In this document: in pieces, positions 28,383-39,399 of the stretch | Layout: every line of letters begins with the position of its first letter | Position numbering within the stretch: position 1 is the first letter of the stretch | Source: Methanosphaera cuniculi | GTDB taxonomy: Archaea > Methanobacteriota > Methanobacteria > Methanobacteriales > Methanobacteriaceae | Assembly (NCBI RefSeq): GCF_003149675.1 | Contig: NZ_LWMS01000020.1 | Coordinates: forward strand, 124,001 to 188,000 | Direction: 5' to 3' | DNA length: 64,000 bases | The notes under the pieces: generated by a model | The model's database searches: none | What the model saw: the letters and a program-made list of their open reading frames with translations, nothing else | What the model was told of the DNA's origin: nothing | Translations under genes and position numbers: made by a program

Positions 28383-28793
28383 AATCTAATTCTCCATGTG
28401 ATATTTTTTTCTTAATTTTTAGTAAATTCTAGTTTTTAAAGTATTTTTTTTTACTTTACTTTTTTTATTTTTTTTATTTTTTAGCATTCTCTTAATACTA
28501 TTAATTTATATTAATTATTCTTAATTATAACTTTACATTTAATAAGAAGAAAAAAAAAACATTACACTACCATTTTTTTTATATATTACTTATGTAGTTG
28601 AAATTTAACCTATTTTTATGAAAAATGTTTATATTAAAAATAAAATACATAACTTATAATATATAAACTAGATTAAAAAAAATATAAAAAAATTCCTATA
28701 TAAAAAATAAATTTTTTTCATAAAAACATTAATCTAATATAAGAATACATTAATATTAAAATAAAAAAAAAATTTTTGGAGGTAGAATATAAG
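28383..28793. other. Divergent promoter region of hpt and srp54
   Basis: About 400 bp of nearly pure A/T between two divergent genes. TATA-like stretches are too frequent to single out one. No ORF or structured RNA seen. Confidence 0.4.
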
Positions 28794-30134
28794 ATGCTTG
28801 AAGGACTAAGTGAAAACCTGACAAATACAATGAAAAAACTATCAGGAATGTCAATAATTGACAAAAAAACATTAAAAGAAATTACCAAAGAAATACAAAA
28901 AGCACTCATACAATCAGATGTAAATGTAAAAGTTGTATTAAATCTAACAAAAGAAATACAAAGAAGAGCATTAGATGAAGAACTACCTAAAGGATTAAGC
29001 CCAAAAGAACATGTAATGCGTATAGTATATGAAGAACTCGTATATTTAATTGGAGAAAAACCAGAACCACTAGACATCAACAAAAAACCATACAAAATAA
29101 TGATGCTAGGACTTCAGGGAAGTGGAAAAACAACCACCACAGCAAAACTTGCAAAAAACCTTAAAAAACGAGGATTAACAACTGCAATAGTATGTACAGA
29201 CACATGGAGACCAGCAGCATATGAACAGCTAAAACAACTATCAGAACCACTAGATGTACCAGTATATGGAGATCCTAAAAATTCTGATGCAGTAGATTTA
29301 GCTCAAAAAGGACTAGAACATTTTGGATCTAAGTATGATGTAATAATAGTAGATACAGCAGGACGACACAAAGAAGAAGCAGACTTACTTGATGAAATGA
29401 AACAACTAAGTACTGTTGTAAACCCTGATGAAGTAATACTAGTAATTGATGGAACAATCGGACAACAAGCACGAAACCAGGCAAAAGCATTTAAACAAAC
29501 TACAACAATTGGATCAATTATTGTAAGTAAACTTGATGGATCAGCAAAAGGAGGAGGAGCACTCTCAGCTGTAGCTGAAATTAATGCACCAATAAAATTT
29601 ATTGGAACAGGTGAACGTGTAGATGACTTTGAAGCATTTGATCCTGAACGATTCATATCAAGACTACTTGGAATGGGAGATATTGAAACTCTTATTGAAC
29701 GTGCAACAGAAGTAACAGCAGATAAAACAGATAAAGAAATGGTAGAATCCATAGTATCAGGTAAATTCACACTAAAAGACATGGAAAACCAGTTAAACAT
29801 GATGCAGAAAATGGGACCACTACAACAAGTAATGAAACTAATACCTGGTGTAGGAAATCAACTACCAAAAAGTGCAACTAAAGAAACTGAAGAAAAACTA
29901 GATAAATACAAAATACTAATGAAATCCATGACCAATTATGAACTTGAAAATCCAGATGTTATCAAAAAATCACGAGTAAATCGTATAAGTCGTGGAGCAG
30001 GTCTTACAAATGAAGATGTAAAAGATCTACTTAAATACTACAATTTAACTAAAAAAGCACTAAAAGGTGGAATGGGTAAAAGAAACATGTCAGGACCTAT
30101 GGGAAAACTCCTAAGACGTATGACAAAACAATAA
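28794..30134 (+). CDS. srp54: Signal recognition particle 54 kDa protein
   Basis: 446 residues from the ATG at 28794 ([18 protein letters not shown]), with GGAGGTAG upstream; the in-frame TTG at 28776 overlaps that Shine-Dalgarno sequence. N-domain helices, then the GTPase with P-loop [24 protein letters not shown], and [14 protein letters not shown]. The Met-rich M-domain binds signal sequences and SRP RNA ([33 protein letters not shown]). It targets membrane and secreted proteins to the translocon. Confidence 0.98.
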   Translation: MLEGLSENLTNTMKKLSGMSIIDKKTLKEITKEIQKALIQSDVNVKVVLNLTKEIQRRALDEELPKGLSPKEHVMRIVYEELVYLIGEKPEPLDINKKPYKIMMLGLQGSGKTTTTAKLAKNLKKRGLTTAIVCTDTWRPAAYEQLKQLSEPLDVPVYGDPKNSDAVDLAQKGLEHFGSKYDVIIVDTAGRHKEEADLLDEMKQLSTVVNPDEVILVIDGTIGQQARNQAKAFKQTTTIGSIIVSKLDGSAKGGGALSAVAEINAPIKFIGTGERVDDFEAFDPERFISRLLGMGDIETLIERATEVTADKTDKEMVESIVSGKFTLKDMENQLNMMQKMGPLQQVMKLIPGVGNQLPKSATKETEEKLDKYKILMKSMTNYELENPDVIKKSRVNRISRGAGLTNEDVKDLLKYYNLTKKALKGGMGKRNMSGPMGKLLRRMTKQ

Positions 30135-30159
30135 AAAAAAGATGAGAAAATAATATTAT

Positions 30160-30184
30160 AGAGTAAAATACTACTCTTTTTTTC
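30160..30184 (+). terminator. Hairpin and T-run after srp54
   Basis: AGAGTA (30160-30165) pairs with TACTCT (30172-30177), followed by seven Ts. It lies 25 bp after the srp54 stop in the convergent gap. Confidence 0.55.
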
Positions 30185-30233
30185 TCTATTTTGAAATCCT
30201 ATTTTCCATATAAAAAAAAACTTTAATTTTAAA

Positions 30234-33200
30234 CTAATTACTCTTTTTCATATATTCAATTTTATTTTTAAGCATGTTTTCATAATCTTTTATTATTTTT
30301 TCAACTCGTTTTGCATATGTATGCTCATTTATAACATCAGGATTTACAGGCTCACGTTTAATTGCTTCTTTTATCTTCTCATTTAAATCCATCTTATCTT
30401 CATATACTAAAACTTCATCTTTAAATAGATTTTCAATTCCTTTTACATGATCAGTTACGATTGTTGCTCCACATGCAAGCCCATCAAATATACGATTTGA
30501 TATAAATCCCTTCTTACGCATATCATCCCAATGATCATTTAGTAGAACATCTGTTGATGAGTATGCTCTGTATAATTCTTCATTTGGAATATAGTTATCT
30601 TGAATATATCTCTCATCAAGTATTCCTTCCCAGTTATTTCCATATATTTTAAGATCATAATCTGTTGGAAGTAGATCTTGCAATATTCGTCTGTAGGTCA
30701 TACGTGAATTTCCAACAAAAAGTAATTGTGATTTGTATTCTTCATCATATAGTCTGTGGAATCTCTGTGGATTTGTACATTGAAGTAGTGGTTCTACATC
30801 TGTTGATATAACAGGTTTGATCTTATTACACCAGTATTCTGATGCTATGTATACTTTATCAAAACTATCATATTCTCCTACACTCAGACGATTTGGATGT
30901 GATATGTTCCATTCAATGTTATACTGGTATGGCTTTGGAGTATATGAACTTACACCACGAAGTACTAATACAATGTCATATAATGCATCCTTATTTGTTT
31001 GCCAGTCATCATGTAGTTGTAATTTGGCTGGATATCCTTGTTTGTTAAATTCTTTTTGAAGCTCTACTCCAAAATGGTAATCTCCCCAGTGATGTTTATT
31101 ATCACTTTTTGGTGTTGGTATTTTGATAATTACACGTGTTTTATCTGTTAAATCTTTAAGTAGATTTATTAGTTGTTCTGCACGATTTTTATAGGTATGA
31201 TTTTTAAGTACTATGTATTGTAGTTCTTCAACTTTTGCATGTGCTAAGTCTGGATTATTTAGGTATAAATCTAGTTGTTCATCTAGTGATTGTTTATCTG
31301 TAAATGTTGGTATTTTATTTCCAAATAATTCCTTAATTCCAATTTCTCCATTTGTTATAACAAGTTTTCCCATTGCAAGTGCATCAAATACACGACTATT
31401 AACAGATGATGGAGCATCAGTTAAATCTGTTGCATCATCAAGCACTATTTTTGTTGATGCATATACTGCTGGCATCTGAGAGTATGGTACATATCCTTTA
31501 TTATAGTCATTAAACTTATCATAACGTGACCATGTTTTACCATAAATATTAAAACTATATTCAGACTCATCAGGTTGTAGTATTTTAGTTATTTCTCGTT
31601 CATCATGCCAATCATTTCCTGCAAACGCATAATCACAGATATATTCATCTTTAGCTTTCACATTCATATTAAATAAGTCTGTATTTGTAGCTTCTGGAAA
31701 TAGTATTGGTTCATATCCTGAGTTGTCTATTATATGATGAATACTTCGACTATTTGAACATAGTATCATATCAAATGATTCAAAGTATGGCTTATTTAAC
31801 CACCATTCAGGCCAATTTAGTATCCATGCTATTTTTATGATCATGTCATTTTCTGTTTTTATTTTATCAATATCATAACTATTAAGTAGTGATATGAGAA
31901 TATCTACATCATCATCTAGTTTAAATGGATCATCTGTATCATTTTTAGATTTAAAATCTATAATGTAGCCTTGTTTTCTTAGTTCATTTGCAAGTCCTTG
32001 TGCTATGAAATAATCCCCTACTGCTGCATTTTCTCCTTTTTCCATTGTGATAAATGTTATTTTAAGAGGATTTTCTGTAAAGAAGTTGTTTTTATTAATT
32101 TTATCATTTAGCACTTTTTGTTTTAGCCATTTGTTCCATTTACGTGCAAAGATATTTTTATTGTTTTCATGTTGTGTTTTTATTAGTCCTTCTATTATGT
32201 TTTGTTTTGTTGCATGACGATAATGGTATGCTGCAGAATCTGATGTGTAGATGTTTTTATATCCCATTGTATGTAATCTTAATGATAAGTCTACTGCTTC
32301 ATATTCATATTTGAAGTCTTCATCAAATCCTCCCACATCTGAAAATAGTTGTCGTGATATCATCATAAGTGAGCCTGTTATTGCTGGTGTTTGGTATGTT
32401 TCATGTTGATTGAATTTATAGGCTTTTCCATCATTATATGAATATGGGAGTATGTATCCATTTTCTTGTTTGAATTTTATTCCTGCATGTTGTATTTTGT
32501 AGGATTTTTCTTTGTGTGATTGCATATGACTTAAGTCTGGATATATTAGTTTTCCACCAACTACTCCTACATCAATATTTGTTAGTTGTGTTTGCATGAG
32601 GTGATTTAGCCATCCATCTAGGAGTTCTATGTCATTATCCATAAATACTACATATTCACCATCAACTTCTTTTACTGCTTTGTTATATGCTTTTGCAAGT
32701 GTTTCATTGATTTTATTTTTTATTACTTTAAAGTTGTATTTAGTGCTTAGTTTATCTATTATTTCAGGTGAGTTGTCATTTGAATCATTTTCTATTATTG
32801 TCACATCATAGTTTGGATAGTCTGTTGATTCAAAAAGTGAGTTTAGCTGGTTTTCTATGTATTTTTCCCCATTATGATTAAGTATTATTATTGATACTTT
32901 TGGTGCTTTTTCATCAAATTTAGGATAATTTTGTGCAATTATATCTGTTGCTATTGCTATTTTAACTTCATGTTTATCCATTTGGCTAAAGTAGTACTTG
33001 GAAATGTAGCCCATATCTTTACCTTTGGTTATGTAGTGATATAGTGGGTTTATATCTCCTATTTCATCTTTGTATTTATACATGTAGTAGTTGTTATCAA
33101 AGTATCTTGATGGATTTTTATGTTCTTTATATCCTTGATAGACATAGTGTTGTGCTGGTGTTTTTAGGGAGTGTTTTACATCTTCATATTTTTCAAGGTA

Positions 33201-34670
33201 GTAGTCTTCATCAAATAGTGTACTTTTTTCAATTACTTCTGCTTGATGATCTAGTTCTTCTTTTGTTTTTTGTATTTCATCAAGTTGTTTTCTTGTTTGT
33301 ATTGGTTGTTTGTTTTCACGTTTTCCACATGTTAGGTAGTGATAATATGGATTTGGTGTGGTTGTACTTATTTCAGGGTTTGTTTGTTGGTAGTATTGTG
33401 TGTTAAATATCTTATTTGGATTGTATTTCTGGTTTGCTCCTGTTAGTATGTAGTGTTTTATTAATTCATATGTAGGAGTGTTTGGATCTTGTTTTGTTTG
33501 TTTTATGTAGTATTCATCATCAAATGTATTAGAGTTATATATGGTTTCTATTGTTTCATTAAGTTGTTGTGGTGATATATCATATTTGGTTTGTGCATCA
33601 TCTTGTTTTATTACATAGTGTATTAGTGGATTTACTTGTGTATCTTCTTTTAGGTATTTTTGTTTGTAATATTGTGTGTTAAAGTCATTTGATGGGTTTA
33701 GATCATGTTTATATCCAATGTATATGTAGTGCATTAGTGGATCTATTATTGTATTTTTAAGTTGTGGTATTTGTTTGTAGTAAAAATTAGAGTCAAATAG
33801 ATTATTTTCACGTATTATTTTAATTGCATCATTTACATCATCTGGTGTTATTTGATTTGTAGTTTTACGATCTTTATTTAGGTCATATAGTACGTGAAAT
33901 ATTAAGGGGTTCATTTTACTTTCTGCTACATCATCATATTGCATGTAAAATTCTGTGTTAAAGTATTCTGATGGGTTAAGATTATGCATATATCCTACAT
34001 CTATATAGTGATCAAGTAGGTTGCTGTTTTTTTCAAATGCATATGGATAATTTTGATTATAATATTCATCATCAAATAGATTATCTTCTTCAATTATTTG
34101 TTTTGCCTTATTTATATCTTCTTCTGTTAGTTCATTTTTTGTTTTTTTAATGGATGTTGTCTTGTTTTCATTATATAGTGTCTTTATGTTTTCATTAGTT
34201 TTTATGAGCTTTTTCATATTTTGTTGACTTTTTTCATTAAGGTATTTAATTTTACTGTTTATATCCATACTTCTTTGTGCTATATCTTTGTTTTTTGATA
34301 CAATGAGCGTACCTTTTTCATATTTCATGATCTCTTTTTTATCTATTGTAAGATCTTCAATATCACGTGGTTTTTCAGATTTTTCTTCCTTAAATTCATA
34401 TAAAGCATAATATATTAGTGGGTTTATCTGATAGTCTGAAAGTTCTTTATGCTCATTTATGTATTTATCATTATCAAATTGGGCTGATGGATTATATCCC
34501 TTTTTATATCCTAATGTTAAGTAATGTTCAAATAATTCATCCGTATCTAAGTTATCTTGATAGTGTTGTTTGTAGTAGTTTTCATCAAATAGTTTATTTT
34601 CAACTATTATCTTTTTTGCCTTTTTTAGTTTCTTTTTATCTAGTTTTCTAATCAGTTGTAATTGATCCAT
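30234..34670 (-). CDS. Giant multidomain glycosyltransferase with five N-terminal repeats
   Basis: 1478 residues. Five repeats of about 83 residues lie at 14-95, 184-267, 276-357, 367-450 and 472-553. Each begins LFDxxYY, continues HYxxxGYKxxxNPSxxFxxxYY and ends NPLxHY. A GT-A type family 2 domain spans about 590-815 (VSIIILNHNGEKYIE; metal motif MDNDIE at about 677-682). Two GT-B-like CgeB-type modules follow at about 870-1170 and 1178-1460, each ending with a surface-synthesis style FDALAMGKLVITN or FDGLACGATIVTD. No transmembrane helix or signal peptide is seen. It probably builds surface glycan from the cytoplasmic side. It splits srp54 from pus10 and stands alone on the opposite strand to both. 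Domain calls are firm, sugars unknown. Confidence 0.85.
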   Translation of the reverse strand: MDQLQLIRKLDKKKLKKAKKIIVENKLFDENYYKQHYQDNLDTDELFEHYLTLGYKKGYNPSAQFDNDKYINEHKELSDYQINPLIYYALYEFKEEKSEKPRDIEDLTIDKKEIMKYEKGTLIVSKNKDIAQRSMDINSKIKYLNEKSQQNMKKLIKTNENIKTLYNENKTTSIKKTKNELTEEDINKAKQIIEEDNLFDDEYYNQNYPYAFEKNSNLLDHYIDVGYMHNLNPSEYFNTEFYMQYDDVAESKMNPLIFHVLYDLNKDRKTTNQITPDDVNDAIKIIRENNLFDSNFYYKQIPQLKNTIIDPLMHYIYIGYKHDLNPSNDFNTQYYKQKYLKEDTQVNPLIHYVIKQDDAQTKYDISPQQLNETIETIYNSNTFDDEYYIKQTKQDPNTPTYELIKHYILTGANQKYNPNKIFNTQYYQQTNPEISTTTPNPYYHYLTCGKRENKQPIQTRKQLDEIQKTKEELDHQAEVIEKSTLFDEDYYLEKYEDVKHSLKTPAQHYVYQGYKEHKNPSRYFDNNYYMYKYKDEIGDINPLYHYITKGKDMGYISKYYFSQMDKHEVKIAIATDIIAQNYPKFDEKAPKVSIIILNHNGEKYIENQLNSLFESTDYPNYDVTIIENDSNDNSPEIIDKLSTKYNFKVIKNKINETLAKAYNKAVKEVDGEYVVFMDNDIELLDGWLNHLMQTQLTNIDVGVVGGKLIYPDLSHMQSHKEKSYKIQHAGIKFKQENGYILPYSYNDGKAYKFNQHETYQTPAITGSLMMISRQLFSDVGGFDEDFKYEYEAVDLSLRLHTMGYKNIYTSDSAAYHYRHATKQNIIEGLIKTQHENNKNIFARKWNKWLKQKVLNDKINKNNFFTENPLKITFITMEKGENAAVGDYFIAQGLANELRKQGYIIDFKSKNDTDDPFKLDDDVDILISLLNSYDIDKIKTENDMIIKIAWILNWPEWWLNKPYFESFDMILCSNSRSIHHIIDNSGYEPILFPEATNTDLFNMNVKAKDEYICDYAFAGNDWHDEREITKILQPDESEYSFNIYGKTWSRYDKFNDYNKGYVPYSQMPAVYASTKIVLDDATDLTDAPSSVNSRVFDALAMGKLVITNGEIGIKELFGNKIPTFTDKQSLDEQLDLYLNNPDLAHAKVEELQYIVLKNHTYKNRAEQLINLLKDLTDKTRVIIKIPTPKSDNKHHWGDYHFGVELQKEFNKQGYPAKLQLHDDWQTNKDALYDIVLVLRGVSSYTPKPYQYNIEWNISHPNRLSVGEYDSFDKVYIASEYWCNKIKPVISTDVEPLLQCTNPQRFHRLYDEEYKSQLLFVGNSRMTYRRILQDLLPTDYDLKIYGNNWEGILDERYIQDNYIPNEELYRAYSSTDVLLNDHWDDMRKKGFISNRIFDGLACGATIVTDHVKGIENLFKDEVLVYEDKMDLNEKIKEAIKREPVNPDVINEHTYAKRVEKIIKDYENMLKNKIEYMKKSN

Positions 34671-34848
34671 GAATATTAAACCCCTGAAATGCTGTTTATT
34701 TGTGTAAATCTATTGTTTTTGAAAATCCTTAATTTTAATTAGTAATTATATTTGTTGATTATTAAATATATAATAATTTTAAATGACAAAAATAATTAGC
34801 ATAATAACATAATTGAATAAAAAAATTTTTGATAGGAGTATATTTTAG

Positions 34849-36078
34849 TTGACACAAACTGATGAAAATAATAATGACACATATAAAATATGTGATGAAT
34901 GCTTACATAGAATATATCCAAATGCTCAAAGACGTGCAAATGCAACAATACCATTAATAGATGAAGATAAAGGTGAGGTATGTAGTCTTTGTAATAATAT
35001 ACTACTTCATAAAGATCTTATTTTTGATTTAGTAGAACGAAAACTTAACATGCTAAATATTACATTTGATACATGTCAAATTGCAAGTGTAATAGCAGAT
35101 AAACAAATGCTAAAAACAGAACATCAAATACATAAACTAGCACCATACTATGGAAAAAACAATCTACGAAACCAACTTAAATATGAAATGTGTGAAATGA
35201 TAGAAAAAAAATTACATAAAACTATAGATCATAAAAATCCAGAAATTGTCATCATGATAAAAGCACGAAGTAAACCCTATGATAATGCACCACATAAAGA
35301 AGTTAGTGGAGTTAACATATTTATCGATGTAAATCCACTCTTCATTGAAGGACGCTACAATAAATTAAAACGAGGAATACCACAAACTAAATGGCCATGT
35401 AGCAATTGTAAAGGACGAGGATGTGAAGAATGTAACTTCACAGGACAACAATACCCAGACACAGTTGAAGGTCTAATTTCACGTCAAATATTACCATTAA
35501 CACAAGGTAGTGAAACTAAATTTCACGGTTCAGGACGTGAAGATATTGATGTATTAATGCTTGGTAAAGGACGACCGTTTGTAATTGAAGTAAAAAGACC
35601 ATTTAACAGACAAATTGATCTTGATGAACTAGAACATCTTGTAAATGAAAATTCAGATGGAAAAATACAAATACACAATTTACACTTTACAGATAAAGAA
35701 CGTAAAGGAACAATAAAAAACAGTTCAACTGAAAGCTATAAGGTATATGAGGCAATAGCAGAATTTGAAAATGGAGTTATAAGTGAAGATATCCAGAAAA
35801 TACTAAAACTAAAACATATACATCAACGAACTCCACAACGTGTAGAACATAGACGAGCAGATCTAATTCGTGAACGTGAAATATATGATATACAAGTAGA
35901 ACGTATGGGTAGTTGTAAACTTAAACTTATAATTAAATGTCAAGGTGGACTTTACATTAAAGAGTTAATATCAGGTGATGATGGACGAACAGAGCCAAGC
36001 ATAAGTAGTATAACAGATAATAATGCAGTATGCTCACAACTTGATGTTATAGATGTACATATTCCAGAAGTTGAATAA
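34849..36078 (+). CDS. pus10: tRNA pseudouridine synthase Pus10
   Basis: 409 residues. N-terminal zinc cysteines (CDECL and CSLCNN), a THUMP-like region, then the catalytic domain with FIEGRYNKLKRGIPQTKWPC, a cysteine knuckle CSNCKGRGCEECNFTG, and the catalytic aspartate in GSGREDIDVLMLG, followed by PFVIEVKRP. Archaeal Pus10 makes pseudouridine 54 and 55 in tRNA. The start is TTG at 34849, nine bases after AGGAGT. Followed by a long untranslated gap before rpl21e. Confidence 0.95.
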   Translation: MTQTDENNNDTYKICDECLHRIYPNAQRRANATIPLIDEDKGEVCSLCNNILLHKDLIFDLVERKLNMLNITFDTCQIASVIADKQMLKTEHQIHKLAPYYGKNNLRNQLKYEMCEMIEKKLHKTIDHKNPEIVIMIKARSKPYDNAPHKEVSGVNIFIDVNPLFIEGRYNKLKRGIPQTKWPCSNCKGRGCEECNFTGQQYPDTVEGLISRQILPLTQGSETKFHGSGREDIDVLMLGKGRPFVIEVKRPFNRQIDLDELEHLVNENSDGKIQIHNLHFTDKERKGTIKNSSTESYKVYEAIAEFENGVISEDIQKILKLKHIHQRTPQRVEHRRADLIREREIYDIQVERMGSCKLKLIIKCQGGLYIKELISGDDGRTEPSISSITDNNAVCSQLDVIDVHIPEVE

Positions 36079-36868
36079 GGAAATGTTATATTCATCTTTA
36101 GAATAACTATTCTTTACACACTTCATTTTTTTATTGATCTTCATATATTCTTATACACATACTTTTTTTATCACCATAGTAGAAAAAAATAATTCTTATC
36201 TTAACATAAAATAAAAATTAACGTTATACTTATAAACAATAAAGATAATAAATATTATACAATATTAAAACATAGACTAGTAAATTGATTAGAAAAATTT
36301 ATTCTAGTTAATTACAAAGTTTCTTTTTATGAAATAATTTTTCAGCAATCGTGCTATATTCAATAAAAAGACTATTAAACATGAGGAAAAACTTAATAGA
36401 AAACTAACTAAAAGCTATGTTTAATTACAAAAAATAATACAAAATTTCTTTCTTATTTGATAAAAAAAAGACTACTCATAAAAAAAAAGATAAACTCTTT
36501 AATTTATACCATTATAGAGAAGATATGAGATAATTTTTTTTATTTTAAGCTATAAAACTTTAGAATTATTTAGTATTCTTAACTATTTTAGAAAAATAGA
36601 ACATTTGATAAAAAAATTTTGTTTTATAATATAAAAAAAAATAATTAGCAAATAAAAATTAAAAAAAAACCTAAAAAACAAACCTAAAAAATCAGAAAAA
36701 AAGAAACTGTAAAAAAAAAATAAGAGTATAATTTTAGATGAAAACCCATGAAAAAACCTATAAAAACCTACAAAATGGGGAAAAAGATAAATTTAATCTT
36801 TAAAAATTTACAGTGCTAAGAAAATTTCTAATTAAAAATAAAAAAAACATTATAGTTGAGATGATAAG
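36079..36868. other. Long non-coding spacer
   Basis: About 790 bp of highly A/T-rich sequence, the longest empty spacer among the conserved genes. I see A-runs, no tRNA and no convincing hairpin. The only short ORFs lack Shine-Dalgarno sequences. It includes the rpl21e promoter. Confidence 0.4.
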
Positions 36869-37159
36869 ATGAGAAAATCAAAAGGATTAAGAAGCCGATC
36901 AAGATACAAACTTAAAAAAAGTATAAGACCAAGTCGTGCAAATCCAATATCAAGAAAAATACAAGTATTTGAAGATGGAAACAAAGTACACATAATAATT
37001 GATTCAAGTATCCAAAAAGGACAACCACACCCAAGATTCCACGGTAAAACCGGAAAAATCGTTGGACAAAAAGGAAAAGCATACCTTGTAGGTATCAAAG
37101 ATGGAAACAAACCAAAAGAATTAATTATAAGACCAGAACATCTTAAATTACAAGAGTGA
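36869..37159 (+). CDS. rpl21e: Ribosomal protein L21e
   Basis: 96 residues, basic, with the typical [11 protein letters not shown]-terminus and the conserved [19 protein letters not shown]. Its stop overlaps the Shine-Dalgarno region of rpo4, giving tight coupling. Confidence 0.97.
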   Translation: MRKSKGLRSRSRYKLKKSIRPSRANPISRKIQVFEDGNKVHIIIDSSIQKGQPHPRFHGKTGKIVGQKGKAYLVGIKDGNKPKELIIRPEHLKLQE

Positions 37160-37161
37160 TT

Positions 37162-37524
37162 ATGATGATTGGAAAAAAAGTCATTGATACAGAACCAATA
37201 ACAATATCTGAAGCACGTGAAATTCTAATGCAAAAAGTAGAAGAAAAAGTGGATGAAAACAACGAAATCGATGGCCACCAATTTACATATGAACAAAATC
37301 TTACAATTGACTACGTCAATAAATTCGCACTGCTAGATGCTGAAGATGCAAAAGAACTAAGAGGTAAACTCGAAGAATTCATCACTCCACGTCAAGCTGT
37401 GAAAGTTGTAGATATACTTCCTGAAGATCTTGATGATCTAAGACTTATATTTACAAAAGAAAGAGGAAACATTGAAACAGATGTACTAGAAAAAATCTTA
37501 GATCTTGTAGATCAATACAGATAA
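37162..37524 (+). CDS. rpo4: RNA polymerase subunit Rpo4 (RpoF, Rpb4-like)
   Basis: About 120 residues, all helical, with the family stretches ITISEAREIL, FTYEQNLTIDYVNKFALLD and ITPRQAVKVVDILPEDLDDLRLIF. Rpo4 with Rpo7 forms the polymerase stalk. Start is ATG at 37162 or 37165; the GTG at 37156 lies within the GAGTGAT Shine-Dalgarno sequence. In many Euryarchaeota a DUF655 gene follows Rpo4; here there is only a 298-bp spacer before ksgA. Confidence 0.93.
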   Translation: MMIGKKVIDTEPITISEAREILMQKVEEKVDENNEIDGHQFTYEQNLTIDYVNKFALLDAEDAKELRGKLEEFITPRQAVKVVDILPEDLDDLRLIFTKERGNIETDVLEKILDLVDQYR

Positions 37525-37822
37525 GATTAAAATTTTTACATCTTTCTTACTACTTCTTTTTTTTTATAAAAAACTACTTTTACCAATTTAACTTTAACTA
37601 TTTACTTATTTTAAATACAATTACTTTTAATTTAAATAACATTAACATAATTAACTAATAATTTAACAAATCATATCTATTAAAATTCTCTTTTTAACTA
37701 GAAACTTTGAAGTTTTTTTAAACTTTTATCCACATAGCTTGTAATAATATGATATAATTATATTTAAAATATTTAAAAAAAACGTTATAATATAAAAAAA
37801 ACTATAGACTAAAAAAGAGAGA

Positions 37823-38656
37823 ATGAATAATATTATGCCAAATAATACAAAAGAAATACTAGAAAAATATAACATCCGCCTTGATAAAAACAAAAGCCAA
37901 AACTACCTAGTAGATAATAATAAACTTGAAAATATTCTCAAAAATGCTGATATACAACCTGATGAAACAATACTTGAAATAGGAGCAGGAATTGGAACAC
38001 TCACAATACCAATGGCAAAAAAAGCAAAAAAAGTCATAGCAATAGAAAAAGATCCATTAATAGCAGATGTACTAAAACAACGTCTGATACGAGAAAAAAT
38101 AGATAATGTAGAACTAATCAAAGGCGATGCACTAAAAATAGACTATCCACCATTTGATAAAGTAGTATCAAATCTACCATACCAGATATCATCACCAGTC
38201 ACATTTAAATTACTTGAATATCCATTTAAAAAAGCAGTACTTATGTATCAACTAGAATTTGCAAAAAGAATGCAAGCAAAACCTGATACACATGAATATT
38301 CCAGGTTAACTGTAGGATTATACTTTAGATGTAATGCAGAAATTATTGATACACTCCCACCACAATCATTCATACCACAACCAAAAGTTAACAGTGCAGT
38401 AATTAAACTAACACCAAAAGAAAACATAGATCTACCACCATTATTTGATAATGTAATACGAGCACTATTCCAACATAGAAACAAAAAAGCACGTAAAGCT
38501 CTAATACAATCTGCACATGAACTAAAAACAGATAAAAAACAGCTAAAAAAACAGCTAAATATGATAGATGATCCACTACTAGATGAGAAAGTATTTAAAC
38601 TTACACCTGAGGAAATACTTAAAATTACACAATTAATAGGAGAAATAATACAATGA
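37823..38656 (+). CDS. ksgA: rRNA adenine dimethyltransferase KsgA/Dim1
   Basis: 277 residues. SAM-binding motif LEIGAGIGTLTIPMAK, AIEKDPLIADVL, and the catalytic NLPYQISSPVTFKLLE. It dimethylates the two adjacent adenines in the 3' hairpin of 16S rRNA. The last four bases overlap the next methyltransferase start (ATGA), so the two are coupled. Confidence 0.97.
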   Translation: MNNIMPNNTKEILEKYNIRLDKNKSQNYLVDNNKLENILKNADIQPDETILEIGAGIGTLTIPMAKKAKKVIAIEKDPLIADVLKQRLIREKIDNVELIKGDALKIDYPPFDKVVSNLPYQISSPVTFKLLEYPFKKAVLMYQLEFAKRMQAKPDTHEYSRLTVGLYFRCNAEIIDTLPPQSFIPQPKVNSAVIKLTPKENIDLPPLFDNVIRALFQHRNKKARKALIQSAHELKTDKKQLKKQLNMIDDPLLDEKVFKLTPEEILKITQLIGEIIQ

Positions 38657-39246
38657 AATATGACACAATAGAATATAATGAATGTAGTGAGGTATATCCA
38701 CCAGCTGAAGATACATTCTTACTAATTGATAATCTTAAAATAAAGCCTGATAATAAAGTACTTGAAATTGGTACAGGAACTGGAATTGTAAGTATAAAAG
38801 CAGCACAAAATGGGGCAAAAGAGGTAGTATCTGTAGATATTAATTCACATGCAATAGAATGTGCAAAAGAAAATATGAAATTAAATAATATTACAAACAT
38901 GAAAGTAATTGAAAGTAACTTATTTGAAAACATAGATGATAAATATGATGTAATACTATTTAACACACCATATTTGCCTGTTGAAGAAGATGAACATGAT
39001 CCTGATGATGATTATGCAAAAGCATGGGATGGAGGAATAGATGGACGAAAGACAATAGATCTATTCTTAAAACAAGCAGGAGAATATCTTAAAGTTGGTG
39101 GTGTTATACAACTTGTACAATCATCACTCAGTAATAATGAAAAAACATTAGATTATCTTAATAATAATGGATATGAAGCAGAAATAGGTGCAATTGAACA
39201 TCAATTCTTTGAAGATATTACATTAATAAATGCTTATAAAAAATAG
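38653..39246 (+). CDS. HemK2/Mtq2-type protein glutamine methyltransferase
   Basis: 197 residues, class I SAM fold: VYPPAEDTFLLIDNL, LEIGTGTGIVSIKAA, SVDINSHAIECAKEN, and the signature NTPYLP in place of NPPY (the first Pro is Thr here). Mtq2-type enzymes methylate the GGQ glutamine of release factor aRF1. Overlaps ksgA by four bases, the common archaeal arrangement. The Thr substitution in the catalytic loop is unusual but leaves the Asn intact. Confidence 0.87.
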   Translation: MKYDTIEYNECSEVYPPAEDTFLLIDNLKIKPDNKVLEIGTGTGIVSIKAAQNGAKEVVSVDINSHAIECAKENMKLNNITNMKVIESNLFENIDDKYDVILFNTPYLPVEEDEHDPDDDYAKAWDGGIDGRKTIDLFLKQAGEYLKVGGVIQLVQSSLSNNEKTLDYLNNNGYEAEIGAIEHQFFEDITLINAYKK

Positions 39247-39399
39247 TAGAAAAAAATGTTTTTAAAATTAGATTATTTTTTTTATTCTTTTGGTGGATAA
39301 TTAAAGGTATATAAAAAAAAGGAAAGATGAAGATTATTACTTTCTAATTTTCCTTTTATTGTTAAACTTCTAATACTCTATTTTTTTTTAATTTCCTAT

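Noticed and set aside
36079-36868. Possible replication origin or RNA gene in the 790-bp spacer
   Set aside because: No origin-recognition-box-like repeats, no Cdc6/Orc1 gene nearby and no stable hairpin; only A/T-rich sequence.
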